A stretch of DNA of 64,000 bases from an uncultured Shimia sp. (GTDB taxonomy: Bacteria; Pseudomonadota; Alphaproteobacteria; Rhodobacterales; Rhodobacteraceae). The translations under genes and the position numbers were made by a program. The notes under the pieces were generated by a model. It worked only from the letters and a program-made list of their open reading frames with translations. It did no database searches and was not told where the DNA came from. Within the stretch, counting starts at the first letter, position 1; every line of letters begins with the position of its first letter. Below are positions 26,335-37,003 of this stretch, piece by piece. The DNA is taken from contig CALCOY010000027.1 of NCBI GenBank assembly GCA_937897325.1, positions 62,001 to 126,000 on the forward strand, read 5' to 3'.

Positions 26335-29283
26335 ATGAGCGCCGAAACGCCTGACTACAAAGACACCCTTAATCTGCCGCGCACTGACTTTCCGATGCGC
26401 GCAGGCTTGCCCAAACGTGAACCCGATTGGCTGGCTCGTTGGGCAAAAATCGGTGTCTATGACCGCCTGCGTGAAAAAGAGGGCCGCACGCCGTTCACGC
26501 TTCATGATGGCCCACCTTACGCGAACGGGCACCTGCATATCGGCCACGCGCTGAACAAGACGATTAAGGACATGATCGTTCGATCTCATCAGATGATGGG
26601 CTACGACAGTCGGTACATCCCCGGCTGGGACTGCCACGGCCTGCCGATCGAATGGAAGATCGAAGAGCAGTACCGCAAGAAGGGCAAAAACAAGGACGTG
26701 GTTCCAATAAACGAGTTTCGCGCCGAATGCCGCAAATTTGCCGAAAGCTGGGTCGACATCCAGCGTGACGAATTCAAGCGCCTCGGCATCACAGGTAACT
26801 GGGCGGAACCGTATCTGACCATGGACTTCCACGCCGAACGCGTGATCGCCGAGGAATTCATGAAGTTCCTGATGAACGGCACGCTTTATCAGGGCTCGAA
26901 ACCCGTGATGTGGTCCCCAATCGAGCAAACCGCTTTGGCTGAGGCGGAGGTCGAGTATCACGACAAGGAAAGCTTCACGATCTGGGTAAAGTTCAAGGTT
27001 CTGCTGAATGAAACCACGCCAGCGGTCGAGCGCGATCAAGGTCGGGTCCAGGCGCTTAGTGATCTCGATGGCGCGTTTGTCGTGATCTGGACAACAACCC
27101 CTTGGACGATGCCGTCGAACAAGGCGGTGGTCTATGGCAACGACGTCTCATACGGTCTCTACGAGGTGACTGACCGGCCGGAGGAATGCTGGGCAAAGGT
27201 CGGGGATCGCTACATCCTCGCTGACAAGATGGCCGGTGATGTGCTTGGTCGCGCGCGTCTCGATGAGAGCATGTATCGCCGACTGCGGGACGTGACAGCG
27301 GACGAGTTAAGCCATGTAAGCCTGACCCATCCGCTCAAAGGTGCAAACGGTGCGGCTGGCGAATGGGACCAGATCCGCGATTTCCGCGACGCAGATTTCG
27401 TCTCGGACGAGGAGGGCACCGGCTTTGTCCACTGCGCGCCGTCTCACGGGATGGAAGAGTACGAGCTTTACCGCGATCTCGGGATGCTTTCCGAGGTGAT
27501 CACCTACAACGTGATGGATGACGGCAGGTTCCGGGATGATCTGCCATTTTTCGGTGGCAAATACATCCTGTCGCGCAAGGGGGGCGAGGGCGACGCGAAT
27601 TCGGCCGTCATCGATAAGCTGTCCGAGGTGGGCGGGTTGCTCGCGCGTGGCAAGATCAAGCATTCCTATCCGCATTCCTGGCGCTCGAAAGCGCCGGTGA
27701 TCTACCGCAACACACCGCAATGGTTCGCTGCCATCGACAAGCCGGTGGACGATGGACAGGATCAGCACGGCACAACGATCCGCGAACGCGCGCTGACCGA
27801 GATCGACAACGTCAAGTGGACGCCGAAGTCCGGGCGCAACCGGCTTTATTCCATGATGGAAACACGGCCCGACTGGGTGCTCTCGCGCCAGCGCGCCTGG
27901 GGCGTTCCGCTCACTTGTTTCACGAAAAAAGGCGCGATGCCCACCGATGTGGACTTCTTGCTGCGGGATCCGGTCGTCAACCAGCGGATCACCGAGGCGT
28001 TTGAAGCCGAAGGTGCGGATTGCTGGTATGCCGAGGGCGCCAAGGAGCGCTTCTTGGGCAACGACCATAATCCTGACGACTACGATCAGGTGACGGACAT
28101 CCTGGACGTCTGGTTCGATTCCGGCTCGACCCATGCGTTTACGTTGCGCGACCGCGAAGACGGGACCGAGGACGGGGTCGCTGATGTCTACATGGAGGGC
28201 ACCGACCAACACCGTGGTTGGTTCCATTCCTCGCTGCTGCAATCAGTCGGAACAACGGGCAGGGCGCCCTATCGCAATGTGGTGACGCACGGATTCACGC
28301 TGGATGAGAAGGGCATGAAGATGTCCAAATCGCTCGGCAACACCATCGTGCCGGACGAGATCGTCAAGCAATACGGTGCCGACATCCTGCGACTATGGGT
28401 GGCGCAGACCGACTACACTGCCGATCAGCGGATTGGGCCGGAAATTCTGAAGGGCACCGCCGACAGCTACCGCCGACTGCGCAATACCATGCGGTTCATG
28501 CTCGGCTCTTTGGCAGACTTCACTCAGGCCGACCGGACCGATCCAGCCGACATGCCGGAACTTGAACGCTGGGTGCTGCACCGTCTGGCAGAGTTGGACG
28601 AGATCGTTCGGAAAGGATACGCCGCCTTTGATTTCCAAGGGGTGTTCTCGGCCGTATTCACGTTCGCGACGGTGGATCTGTCTGCATTCTATTTTGATAT
28701 CCGAAAGGATGCGCTTTACTGCGACGGCGACACGTTGCGGCGCAGATCGGCCCGCACGGTTCTGGATCTGCTATTTAATCGACTGACCACATGGCTTGCA
28801 CCCATTCTAGTTTTCACCATGGAAGAAGTCTGGCTTGAACGCTTTCCGGGCCAAGACAGCAGCGTTCACCTGACAGACATGCCCGAGACGCCAGTGGAGT
28901 GGCGCGATGAGGCTTTGGCCAAAAAATGGGCCGTTGTGCGTCGTGCCCGCCGCGTCGTCACCGGGGCGTTGGAGGTTCAGCGGACCGACAAGGCCATCGG
29001 CGCCAGTCTAGAGGCGGCGCCTGTTGTGCACGTAGACGAAGCGACTGCGGAAATCCTCAAGACCGTCAATTTCGAGGATGTTTGCATCACGTCCGACATC
29101 TCCGTCACGGCTGATCCTCTTCCGGCGGAGGCCTTCCGGATGCCTGAAGTCGATAGGGTCGGCGTCGTCTTCGAGCGTGCTTTGGGCACAAAATGCGCAC
29201 GCTGCTGGAAGGTCCTGCCCGATGTGGGCAGCCACAGCCATGTAGGGGTTTGCGGACGCTGCGATACGGCGTTGTCGGGCTGA
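26335..29283 (+). CDS. ileS: Isoleucyl-tRNA synthetase
   Basis: IleS charges tRNA-Ile. The 982-residue protein is a complete class I synthetase. The HIGH motif is HLHIGH at about residues 66-71 within GPPYANG, GWDCHGLPIEWKIE follows, the editing domain includes TTTPWTMPSNKAV, and KMSKSLGN lies near residue 662. The C-terminal domain ends with the zinc cysteines of CARCWKVLP and CGRCD. Length is at the upper end for the family, as in other alphaproteobacteria. The ATG follows a GAAGGA site. Confidence 0.98.
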   Translation: MSAETPDYKDTLNLPRTDFPMRAGLPKREPDWLARWAKIGVYDRLREKEGRTPFTLHDGPPYANGHLHIGHALNKTIKDMIVRSHQMMGYDSRYIPGWDCHGLPIEWKIEEQYRKKGKNKDVVPINEFRAECRKFAESWVDIQRDEFKRLGITGNWAEPYLTMDFHAERVIAEEFMKFLMNGTLYQGSKPVMWSPIEQTALAEAEVEYHDKESFTIWVKFKVLLNETTPAVERDQGRVQALSDLDGAFVVIWTTTPWTMPSNKAVVYGNDVSYGLYEVTDRPEECWAKVGDRYILADKMAGDVLGRARLDESMYRRLRDVTADELSHVSLTHPLKGANGAAGEWDQIRDFRDADFVSDEEGTGFVHCAPSHGMEEYELYRDLGMLSEVITYNVMDDGRFRDDLPFFGGKYILSRKGGEGDANSAVIDKLSEVGGLLARGKIKHSYPHSWRSKAPVIYRNTPQWFAAIDKPVDDGQDQHGTTIRERALTEIDNVKWTPKSGRNRLYSMMETRPDWVLSRQRAWGVPLTCFTKKGAMPTDVDFLLRDPVVNQRITEAFEAEGADCWYAEGAKERFLGNDHNPDDYDQVTDILDVWFDSGSTHAFTLRDREDGTEDGVADVYMEGTDQHRGWFHSSLLQSVGTTGRAPYRNVVTHGFTLDEKGMKMSKSLGNTIVPDEIVKQYGADILRLWVAQTDYTADQRIGPEILKGTADSYRRLRNTMRFMLGSLADFTQADRTDPADMPELERWVLHRLAELDEIVRKGYAAFDFQGVFSAVFTFATVDLSAFYFDIRKDALYCDGDTLRRRSARTVLDLLFNRLTTWLAPILVFTMEEVWLERFPGQDSSVHLTDMPETPVEWRDEALAKKWAVVRRARRVVTGALEVQRTDKAIGASLEAAPVVHVDEATAEILKTVNFEDVCITSDISVTADPLPAEAFRMPEVDRVGVVFERALGTKCARCWKVLPDVGSHSHVGVCGRCDTALSG

Positions 29284-29605
29284 ATGAATGCGGCACTGCG
29301 ATCCTGATAGCACTGGGACCGCATCGCCGATGTTATCATGCAGGTCTTGATCAGCTGGTCTGCTGGCAAGACTTGTTGTTGTTCCGGGATCGCGCGTTCA
29401 TTCGACAACGACTGGCGACCCTTGATGCCCACCATTCGAGACGTTGGGACTTTGATCGCCGAGGAGGGCTGGCTGGGGAGGGCCGGATCGTCATCCTGCA
29501 AAAGTGCCATCCGGTTCATAGCGAAACTATTGAGGGGACCGATCCGTCCGGGCTTTTCGCAAGATCCGGGTTGATGCATCCAATGCCTGGGGACATGATC
29601 GCACC
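29284..29605. other. 322-bp gap between ileS and ogt, no gene recognised
   Basis: One frame stays open through most of this gap but yields no recognisable protein and is read only as an extension of other frames. I see no terminator or tRNA. Confidence 0.4.
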
Positions 29606-30061
29606 ATGCTGTATTGTGATGCTGAAACCCAATTCGGAACACTCTGTCTGACCGAGACCGACGGCGCGATTACGTTGCTTAACTGGGGCAGACGCGGTCG
29701 CCAGGACCGATCGGCCGTGCTGAATCAGGCCAGGCGCGAGCTTGAGGAGTATGATGCAGGCTCACGCGAAGTCTTTGAGGTTCCCCTACGCGTTGACGCT
29801 TCGGACTTTCAGCGTGATGTTTGTGCAGCCATGTCAGCGATACCCTTTGGTGAGACCGTCACTTATGGCGATATCGCAAAGAGGCTGGACGTTACCCCTC
29901 AAGCGGTCGGACAAGCCTGCGGTGGCAACCCGATCCCTATCATCATTCCATGCCACAGGGTCATGGGGGCGAAGGGTCTTACCGGCTTTTCCGGTGCAGG
30001 TGGGGTTGAGACGAAGGTCGCTTTGCTGCGTCACGAACGCGCCGGTGGCTTTCTGATCTAG
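29606..30061 (+). CDS. ogt: Methylated-DNA--protein-cysteine methyltransferase
   Basis: The 151-residue protein repairs O6-alkylguanine by accepting the alkyl group on a Cys. The active-site motif IIPCHRV places the acceptor at Cys116. The DNA-binding helix region FQRDVCAAMSAIPFGETVTYGDIAKRL and the C-terminal GAKGLTGFSGAGGVETKVALLRHE complete the domain. The N-terminal domain is short, as in Ogt rather than Ada. The stop codon interlocks with that of the convergent pcs gene on CTAG. Confidence 0.94.
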   Translation: MLYCDAETQFGTLCLTETDGAITLLNWGRRGRQDRSAVLNQARRELEEYDAGSREVFEVPLRVDASDFQRDVCAAMSAIPFGETVTYGDIAKRLDVTPQAVGQACGGNPIPIIIPCHRVMGAKGLTGFSGAGGVETKVALLRHERAGGFLI

Positions 30062-30774
30062 CCTGCGTGGCGCGCGGGTATGATCTGTTGCGTGACGCCT
30101 GCAAGCAGCAGATAGACGGATGTCAGAACCAGCCCCCAATGCGCCCAGCTTTCGGGATGGAAGTCGACCCAGGCCGCCCATCCAGCGAAGAATGTCCAAG
30201 CCAGCGCCACAGGTAGGCTAACCGACCGCCAGCGATCCGTGCGGACGGGATGAATGAATTTGAGTGGGACAAACATCGCGACCGATAGTATCGTGACAAC
30301 GAGCAGGCAGATCCACCAGGCGGGCTCTAATGCGAAAAGGACGAGTACGACCATATTCCAACAACCGGGAAAACCGGAAAAGGAGTTATCCTTGGTCTTC
30401 ATACGGGTGTCGGCAAAGTACATGGCCGAGGCGAAGGTGATGATGATGATCATGACCCAACCGCTCCACCCATCCATCAGGCCTGAGGTAAAGAGCGCAA
30501 AGGCAGGAATGAAGACGTAGGTCAGATAGTCAATTATCAGATCGAGCAGCACCCCGTCGAATTCGGGTGCATTGTCTTTCACGCCGTATTTGCGCGCAAG
30601 CGGTCCGTCTACCCCGTCAACGGCGAAGGCCACAACCAGCCACAGGAACATGAGGTCCCATTTCGCATCTACGGCGGCCAGCATCGCAAGCATGGCGAAG
30701 ACCGCACCCGTCGCGGTCAGCAGATGGACAGATAGTGCCTGGAGTTTCAGTATCATCGCGTTCTCTTGGCCCAT
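30058..30774 (-). CDS. pcs: Phosphatidylcholine synthase
   Basis: Pcs condenses choline with CDP-diacylglycerol to make phosphatidylcholine in the inner membrane, a pathway of host-associated and marine alphaproteobacteria. The 238-residue protein has the CDP-alcohol phosphotransferase motif in the form DGVDGPLARKYG with DGVLLDLIIDY following, and about eight membrane segments. Pcs hallmarks are VHLLTATGAVFAMLAM and RMKTKDNSFSGFPGCWN. The start is uncertain between 30774 and 30756; the latter has AAGAGA upstream. Confidence 0.93.
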   Translation of the reverse strand: MGQENAMILKLQALSVHLLTATGAVFAMLAMLAAVDAKWDLMFLWLVVAFAVDGVDGPLARKYGVKDNAPEFDGVLLDLIIDYLTYVFIPAFALFTSGLMDGWSGWVMIIIITFASAMYFADTRMKTKDNSFSGFPGCWNMVVLVLFALEPAWWICLLVVTILSVAMFVPLKFIHPVRTDRWRSVSLPVALAWTFFAGWAAWVDFHPESWAHWGLVLTSVYLLLAGVTQQIIPARHAG

Positions 30775-30847
30775 TGTGCTGTTGAGTGCAAAGAGAAATC
30801 TTAGACGCTCGCTTTTCCCTGTGGTTTGAGCGGCTTAGCCGAATGCC

Positions 30848-31768
30848 TCACGCCTTGGGATGCGCCTTGGCGTATACCTCCATAAGCCGCGTCTGATCGA
30901 CGGCAGTGTAGGCCTGAGTGGTTGAGAGCGAGGCATGCCCCAGAAGTTCCTGGATTGAACGCAGATCGCCGCCTGCATGCAGCAGATGTGTGGCAAAGCT
31001 GTGCCGCATGGCATGCGGCGTGGCCGATGCTGGAAGGCCCAGTTGCATCCGGGCCGATGCCATCGTCTTTTGTATCGTTCTGGCATTGAGCGGTCCACCC
31101 CGCACCGCGCGGAACAGCGGCTCTGCTTCGTGCAGATTGTGGGGACAGGCAGCGACGTATTGCGCCACGGCTTCGCGCGCTGCGTCAATAACCGGCACAA
31201 TCCTCTCCTTCCCACCTTTGCCTTCAATCCGCAGGGTTTTCGGCAAAGCGGCATCTGCACCGGTTAGTCCGAGCGCTTCGGATATCCGCAGACCGCAGCC
31301 CCAAAGAAGGATCAGAACTGCCAGATCCCGCTGCCCGACCCACGGCTTGATGGATTGAAGCGGTGCGATATCGAGCACATCCTGTGCCGCTTCAACAGGC
31401 AGGGGGCGCGGCAGTTTCTTGGTGAATTTGGGCGCGCGGGTCATGAGTACTGCGGTTGGTTCGAACCCTTCGCGCTGCGCGAGCCAACGATAGAAGCTTT
31501 TTACAGCGGAGAGTTTGCGCGCAAGTGATCGCGGCCCGACATCACCGGACCGCGTCTCTGCCATCCATGCGCGCATGTCACGGTTGGTGACGCGTGACAA
31601 GGCGGCAAGCCCCTGCGTTTCGCCGCTGTAGGCTGTCATGAAGCTCAGGAACTCACGAAGGTCCGCCGCGTAGGCCATGATGGTATTCTCCGCGGCGCCC
31701 CGAATGGCCCGCTGATGTGCCAGGAATTGCTCCAATGCATCCTGTGAGGCAGGCGAGATCAGACTCAC
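30848..31768 (-). CDS. xerC: Tyrosine recombinase XerC
   Basis: XerC resolves chromosome dimers at dif together with XerD. The 306-residue protein has the N-terminal SAM-like core-binding domain (HQRAIRGAAENTIMAYAADLREFLSF) and the catalytic domain with Arg in GCGLRISEALGL, Lys in GKGGKERIVPV, HAMRHSFATHLLHAGGDL, LGHASLSTTQAYT and the nucleophilic Tyr there. The GTG start overlaps the DUF484 stop (GTGA), a conserved pairing. The lack of integration signals nearby supports XerC rather than a mobile-element integrase. Confidence 0.93.
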   Translation of the reverse strand: MSLISPASQDALEQFLAHQRAIRGAAENTIMAYAADLREFLSFMTAYSGETQGLAALSRVTNRDMRAWMAETRSGDVGPRSLARKLSAVKSFYRWLAQREGFEPTAVLMTRAPKFTKKLPRPLPVEAAQDVLDIAPLQSIKPWVGQRDLAVLILLWGCGLRISEALGLTGADAALPKTLRIEGKGGKERIVPVIDAAREAVAQYVAACPHNLHEAEPLFRAVRGGPLNARTIQKTMASARMQLGLPASATPHAMRHSFATHLLHAGGDLRSIQELLGHASLSTTQAYTAVDQTRLMEVYAKAHPKA

Positions 31769-32466
31769 TTGAACCAGCGACGCATTGTCCGTTCAAAGAC
31801 GCCGCCAAAAAATGCCAAAAGATCGGTGCCCTGCTGAGGTCCGAACACATGCGCGTCCTCTGCCCCCATCACAAGCAGACCCTGAAGCTGCACGTTGCCC
31901 AGATCCAGCCGCAGGCAACCTTCGGACCGGATTTTGGGTGCTCTTGTGCCGTAGACCAGCGCGTCGCCCTCGGCGATCTGGCGCAGCTTGACCGCCGTAT
32001 CTGCAGTGCCTCGACCATCGGTCAAGAAGCCATCGATGAAGCCGGGTTCTGTGATCAGAAAGGTTTCCGCAAGCGTCTCAGCCATCGGCTCTTCGGCGCG
32101 AATGCTGGTTTCGACAACGACACGCATCGCATCGACTTTTAGGATTTGGGCCACAGGTCCGTTCAGATCTGCGAGGAAGTGCTCGAACGTTTTGGCTTCA
32201 AGCAGGGCGAGGGCGGCCCGGTGGATCTGGTTGGTGCTGGACAGGTTTTCATACGCGGCCGCGATCACGCTGCGATGCGTATCTTCGAGCCGGTTCAGTC
32301 GTGTTTCAAGCCGGTCCATCGCCAAACCGCGCATGTCGATAATGTTGTCGCCCATCGCCCGATCATTGGCGCTGACCAGCGCCTGCATCAGGTCATTGTC
32401 TTCCAGGATAACGTCGGGCCGCGACATGATAACGTCGCGCACTTGGCCCTCAATTTTTGTGCTCAT
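31765..32466 (-). CDS. DUF484 family protein upstream of xerC
   Basis: The 233-residue cytoplasmic protein matches DUF484, a GAF-like domain protein that often precedes xerC. Landmarks are EGQVRDVIMSRPDVILEDNDLMQAL, MRGLAMDRLETRLNRLEDTHRSVIAAAYENL and the C-terminal GLLVMGAEDAHVFGPQQGTDLLAFFGGVFERTMRRW. Function is not established; the consistent neighbour suggests a link to XerC activity or expression. Confidence 0.88.
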   Translation of the reverse strand: MSTKIEGQVRDVIMSRPDVILEDNDLMQALVSANDRAMGDNIIDMRGLAMDRLETRLNRLEDTHRSVIAAAYENLSSTNQIHRAALALLEAKTFEHFLADLNGPVAQILKVDAMRVVVETSIRAEEPMAETLAETFLITEPGFIDGFLTDGRGTADTAVKLRQIAEGDALVYGTRAPKIRSEGCLRLDLGNVQLQGLLVMGAEDAHVFGPQQGTDLLAFFGGVFERTMRRWFK

Positions 32467-32590
32467 GCTTGTGCCTCAGTAGTTTTTTGGTTTGTTTTGA
32501 GGTGCATGTAACACGAAGTTCGTGCGAAATCTGCGCTGTCGTGCGGGCCAGCCCCGGATCGGCGGAAGAGTGTTGCCTGCAAACGTCAGA

Positions 32591-33244
32591 TCACAGGATC
32601 TTCTGCCCGGTCTTCGCCCAGTCACTCAGGAACTGGTCCAGTCCCTTATCGGTCAGTGGGTGGAAGGCCAGTTTCTTAATGACATCTGGCGGTGCGGTGA
32701 TGACATCCGCTCCGATCCGGGCGCTTTCGAGCACGTGATTGACCGACCGGATCGACGCGGCCAGGATCTGCGTTTCAAAATGGTAATTGTCGTAGATCGT
32801 GCGGATATCCTCGATCAGGTCCATACCGTCGAGGTTGATGTCATCCAGCCGGCCGATGAAGGGTGAGATGAACGTGGCCCCGGCCTTTGCGGCCAAAAGC
32901 GCTTGATTCGCTGAAAAGCACAGCGTGACGTTGACCATGTGGCCGTCGCCTGTCAGCTCTTTGCAGGCTTTGAGACCGTCCCATGTAAGCGGCAGCTTGA
33001 TCGTGATGTTCTCAGCGATTTCAGCGAGCTTGCGGCCCTCTGCTATCATCGCATCCGCCTTGGTGGCGACCACTTCGGCGCTTACGGGACCATCGACCAA
33101 ATCGCAGATTTCCTTGGTGACCTCAAGTATATCGCGCCCCGATTTCAGGATCAGGGAGGGGTTCGTGGTCACCCCATCCACCATGCCAAGGTCGTTGAGT
33201 TCGGCGATCGCGTCGATCTCTGCTGTGTCGACGAAGAATTTCAT
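32591..33244 (-). CDS. tal: Transaldolase, small (TalC/Fsa) type
   Basis: The 217-residue protein is a small transaldolase. It has [25 protein letters not shown], the Schiff-base Lys in [12 protein letters not shown] (Lys83), [31 protein letters not shown] and [12 protein letters not shown]. It transfers a dihydroxyacetone unit in the non-oxidative pentose phosphate pathway; a fructose-6-phosphate aldolase activity cannot be excluded by sequence reading. It is divergent from priA with 91 bp between. Confidence 0.94.
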   Translation of the reverse strand: MKFFVDTAEIDAIAELNDLGMVDGVTTNPSLILKSGRDILEVTKEICDLVDGPVSAEVVATKADAMIAEGRKLAEIAENITIKLPLTWDGLKACKELTGDGHMVNVTLCFSANQALLAAKAGATFISPFIGRLDDINLDGMDLIEDIRTIYDNYHFETQILAASIRSVNHVLESARIGADVITAPPDVIKKLAFHPLTDKGLDQFLSDWAKTGQKIL

Positions 33245-33335
33245 GTTGTGGATCCTTTGGGTGGGTTGGCCTTGCGCTTGGTTTATCCCATGATCGGACG
33301 GCCCGAAACCACAATCCCGCTGCCACAGGCCCCTT

Positions 33336-35531
33336 TTGAACCAGCCAGACTTCTTTGACGAAGGCGATCTTGTCGGCGTGTTGACGACGCAGCCGCTGGA
33401 TCGCTTGCTTGACTACAAAGCACCCGAAGGCGGCTGCCATCTGGGCGCATTCGTCGAGGTGCCATTGGGTCCGCGCAAAGTGCTGGGCGTGGTCTGGAGC
33501 GCGGGCCGAGGCGACTATGATCTGGCCAAGATCCGCAGCGTCATCCGCGTGTTAGATGCGGCCCCCATGCGGGACGAGATGCATATTTTCATAGAAAAAG
33601 CAGCGGCTTACACGCTTACACCCATGCCTGCCATGCTGCGGCTTGGCACGCGCGCGCCCGGGCTTGGGGATCCGCCTTCAATGCGCAAGATCTACCGGCG
33701 TGGCACGGCGACGCCTGAACGTCTCACGGATGCGCGGCGGCGCGTGCTGGACACGTTGCAACGATATGGCGATCTTTCATTCACCCTCAAAGAGTTGGCA
33801 GAGCAGGCCGGGGTGACATCTTCGGTGATCAAGGGCCTGGTGAAGCAGGGCGCAGTGCTGGAGGAGGACAGCCCGCGTGATCTACCGTTTCTACGCATGG
33901 ATCCAGATCGGCCGGGCAAGGATCTGACCGATGATCAGAAACGAGCGGCAGCGCATCTCAAGGCGGCGATACGGACCGAGCGATATGGAACAACCTTGCT
34001 GCGCGGCGTGACAGGGTCGGGCAAAACCGAGGTCTATCTGGAAGCCGTTGCCGAAGCGCTGCGGATGGGGCGGCAAGCCTTGGTGTTGCTGCCGGAAATC
34101 GCCCTGACGGCCGAGTTTCTGGCGCGGGTGGAGGCGCGTTTCGGAACGCGGCCCGCCGAATGGCATTCCGGGGCCACCATGACAGAGCGCCGGAGGATCT
34201 GGCGTATGGTTGGGCAGGGTCAAGCGCAGCTTGTGATCGGGGCGCGTTCGGCGCTGTTTCTGCCCTACCAGCATCTTGGTCTGATCGTGGTTGATGAGGA
34301 ACACGATACCTCTTACAAGCAGGAGGACGGCGTGCTTTACAACGCCCGCGACATGGCGGTCCTGCGTGCGTCGATCTGCGGGGCGCATGTCGTCTTGGCA
34401 AGCGCGACACCCAGCCTTGAAAGCTGGGCCAACGCCGAAAGCGGTAAGTACCAACGCCTGGATCTTAAAGCACGTTTCGGCCCCGCCGTGATGCCGCAGA
34501 TGAACGCGATCGACATGCGCGCCGAGACCTTGTCCTCCGGTCGGTGGGTATCGGATACGTTAAAACGGGCAGTCGATGCGCGGCTGGAAGCCGGTGAGCA
34601 GGCGATGCTTTTTCTCAACCGGCGGGGTTATGCGCCGATCACGCTGTGCCGGGCCTGCGGGCATCAGGTAGGCTGTGATCAATGTGATGCGCGGATGGTC
34701 GAACATCGTTTTTTGAAGCGTCTGATGTGCCATCAATGCGGAGATACGAAGCCGATACCTGAAGTTTGTCCGTCCTGCGGGGCCGAGGGGCGTATGGCCC
34801 CCGTGGGACCAGGTGTTGAGCGATTGGCAGAGGAGGCGACGGATCTTTTCCCTGAGGCGCGGGTGGCTGTGCTGAGTTCGGATCTTTATGGCTCTGCCAG
34901 AGCGCTCAAAGCCGAGATCGAGGCGATTGCGGACGGTGCGGCTGACGTGGTGATCGGAACGCAGCTTGTCGCAAAAGGGCATAACTTTCCGCAGCTTACG
35001 CTGGTGGGTGTCATCGACGCGGATCTGGGCTTGCAAGGATCGGACTTGCGCGCTGCGGAGCGTACGTTTCAGCTGATGCGACAGGTGGCTGGCCGGGCTG
35101 GGCGTGCCGAAAAGCCCGGCACGGCGATGCTGCAGACCTTTCAGCCGGAGCATCCGGTGATCCGCGCGATCCTCGCCGGAGACGAGGAAGCGTTTTGGCG
35201 GGCCGAAGCGGCCGAGCGGGAAGCAGCGGGCGTGCCGCCCTACGGTCGGATGGCAGGTATCATCCTAAGCGGGCCGGATGTGGGGCAAGTCTTTGATGTC
35301 GCCAATCATTTGGCGCGCAACACGGCACCGCTGCAACAGGTTGGTGCACAGGTCTTCGGGCCGGCCCCCGCCCCAATCGCACGCATCAGGGGACGTCACC
35401 GTGTGCGGCTGTTGGTCAAGGCGGGCAAGGGCGTGGCGCTTCAGGGTGCCGTTGCCAAATGGGTGGGACAGGTGCGGCTGAAAGGCGACATCCGTCTGGC
35501 CGTCGATATCGATCCGCAGAGCTTTTATTGA
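33336..35531 (+). CDS. priA: Primosomal protein N' (replication restart helicase)
   Basis: PriA reloads the replisome at stalled forks. The 731-residue protein has an N-terminal DNA-binding domain ([33 protein letters not shown]), a winged helix, Walker [23 protein letters not shown] as the DEAH-type box, and zinc cysteines in [14 protein letters not shown] and [18 protein letters not shown]. The helicase C-terminal motifs [20 protein letters not shown] and [13 protein letters not shown] are present. The TTG start is chosen because the frame is closed upstream and family homology begins there. Confidence 0.95.
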   Translation: MNQPDFFDEGDLVGVLTTQPLDRLLDYKAPEGGCHLGAFVEVPLGPRKVLGVVWSAGRGDYDLAKIRSVIRVLDAAPMRDEMHIFIEKAAAYTLTPMPAMLRLGTRAPGLGDPPSMRKIYRRGTATPERLTDARRRVLDTLQRYGDLSFTLKELAEQAGVTSSVIKGLVKQGAVLEEDSPRDLPFLRMDPDRPGKDLTDDQKRAAAHLKAAIRTERYGTTLLRGVTGSGKTEVYLEAVAEALRMGRQALVLLPEIALTAEFLARVEARFGTRPAEWHSGATMTERRRIWRMVGQGQAQLVIGARSALFLPYQHLGLIVVDEEHDTSYKQEDGVLYNARDMAVLRASICGAHVVLASATPSLESWANAESGKYQRLDLKARFGPAVMPQMNAIDMRAETLSSGRWVSDTLKRAVDARLEAGEQAMLFLNRRGYAPITLCRACGHQVGCDQCDARMVEHRFLKRLMCHQCGDTKPIPEVCPSCGAEGRMAPVGPGVERLAEEATDLFPEARVAVLSSDLYGSARALKAEIEAIADGAADVVIGTQLVAKGHNFPQLTLVGVIDADLGLQGSDLRAAERTFQLMRQVAGRAGRAEKPGTAMLQTFQPEHPVIRAILAGDEEAFWRAEAAEREAAGVPPYGRMAGIILSGPDVGQVFDVANHLARNTAPLQQVGAQVFGPAPAPIARIRGRHRVRLLVKAGKGVALQGAVAKWVGQVRLKGDIRLAVDIDPQSFY

Positions 35532-35769
35532 CGCAACGCACGCTGCACAACGTGTCAAAACGCGCCAAAGCAAGCCTTAACCCATCAAAACAAAGCAAAA
35601 ACCCTGTCTGTTTTATGTCGGTATCACGTCGGTATTGCGTCGCTGCAGGATACCGAATGCCTGTGGCTAAGGCGGCGCACGCTCCGCGAAGTTTAACGCA
35701 CACTCACCCCAACCGATTTGCACACAGCGCGGACTCGCCAAGACCTCAAAAGAGGCGTAAGGCCAGAGC

Positions 35770-37002
35770 ATGGCCCGCATCGTTCGCCTTGCTGATGCCC
35801 GGACGCTTCCGTTCTGGCAAAGACCCACCACGCTGTTGTTTTTAATGGCAGCGGCCATGCCCATTGCGTTTTCGACTTGGCTGGCTCTGCTTAACAACTT
35901 TGTCATCGAGATCGCCGATTTCGACGGGTCCGACATTGGCCTTTTGCATACGGTACGCGAGATCCCCGGTTTTCTGGCGGTCGGTGTCATCGCGATTCTG
36001 CTGTTCATGCGCGAACAGGTGCTTGGCCTTGTCTCGCTGATACTTTTGGGCGTTGCCACGGCGCTGACGGCACAGTTTCCGCAGATGGGTGGCATCCTTG
36101 CGCTGACCATGCTGAGTTCGATCGGGTTTCACTATTACGAGACGGTCAATCAGTCGCTGCAACTGCAATGGCTGCCAAAGGATCGTGCGCCCCAGATGCT
36201 GGGTTGGCTTCTGGCCGCAGGGTCGGTTTCGACTTTCCTTGTCTACTTTGTCATCATGATGCTGTGGGAACCGTTGGGCCTGACCTACAATTTAGTTTAT
36301 ATGGTCGGCGGCCTGATCACTGCGGCTGTCGCGGTCTTTGCAATGCTGGCCTATCCGCAATTCGAGGCGCCGTATCCACAGCTGAAAAAGATGATCCTGC
36401 GCCGCCGTTACTGGCTATACTATGCGTTGCAATTCATGTCGGGCGCGCGCCGTCAGATCTTTGTCGTTTTTGCGGGCTTCATGATGGTCGAACGCTTTGG
36501 CTTCGACGTGCATGAACTGACGGCGCTTTATCTGATCAATCTTGTTATCAACATCATTGCGGCGCCCTTGCTGGGCCGGGTCGTCCAGAGATTTGGCGAA
36601 CGCAATGCCCTTGGGTTTGAATATGTCGGGCTGATTGTCGTGTTTCTGGCCTATGGCGGCGTCTACTACATGGGCTGGGGCCTGATGGTGGCGGCGATCC
36701 TTTATGTTCTCGACCACATCTTTTTCGGGTTGGCGCTGGCGCTGAAAACCTATTTTCAAAAGATCGCGGATCCCGGCGATATCGCGCCCACGGCGGCAGT
36801 GGCCTTTACCATCAATCACATTGCGGCCGTGTTCCTTCCGGTGCTTCTGGGTTTTCTCTGGCTGATCTCGCCGGCGACCGTCTTCTTTCTGGCTGCTGGT
36901 ATGGCCGGCATTTCGCTGATCTTGGCACTTCTGATCCCGCGCCATCCGGAACCGGGGCATGAGACGATCTTTGCCCATACCGCGCCCGCCCCGGCTGAAT
37001 GA
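35770..37002 (+). CDS. MFS transporter
   Basis: The 410-residue integral membrane protein has about 12 predicted membrane segments and MFS-like organisation with a central cytoplasmic loop (YPQFEAPYPQLKKMILRRRYW). The substrate cannot be read from the sequence. The MATE-family gene starts 1 base after its stop, so the two efflux-type transporters are likely co-transcribed with prmA. Confidence 0.82.
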   Translation: MARIVRLADARTLPFWQRPTTLLFLMAAAMPIAFSTWLALLNNFVIEIADFDGSDIGLLHTVREIPGFLAVGVIAILLFMREQVLGLVSLILLGVATALTAQFPQMGGILALTMLSSIGFHYYETVNQSLQLQWLPKDRAPQMLGWLLAAGSVSTFLVYFVIMMLWEPLGLTYNLVYMVGGLITAAVAVFAMLAYPQFEAPYPQLKKMILRRRYWLYYALQFMSGARRQIFVVFAGFMMVERFGFDVHELTALYLINLVINIIAAPLLGRVVQRFGERNALGFEYVGLIVVFLAYGGVYYMGWGLMVAAILYVLDHIFFGLALALKTYFQKIADPGDIAPTAAVAFTINHIAAVFLPVLLGFLWLISPATVFFLAAGMAGISLILALLIPRHPEPGHETIFAHTAPAPAE

Positions 37003-37003
37003 G

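Noticed and set aside
30848-31768. Tyrosine recombinase as sign of an integrated element
   Set aside because: It pairs with DUF484 and lies among core genes, which marks XerC, and no attachment-site repeats or phage genes are near.
35617-35638. Two tandem 11-bp units GTCGGTATCAC/GTCGGTATTGC, with a 15-base match also near 57450
   Set aside because: Only about two imperfect copies, and a 15-base match within 64 kb is expected by chance about once.
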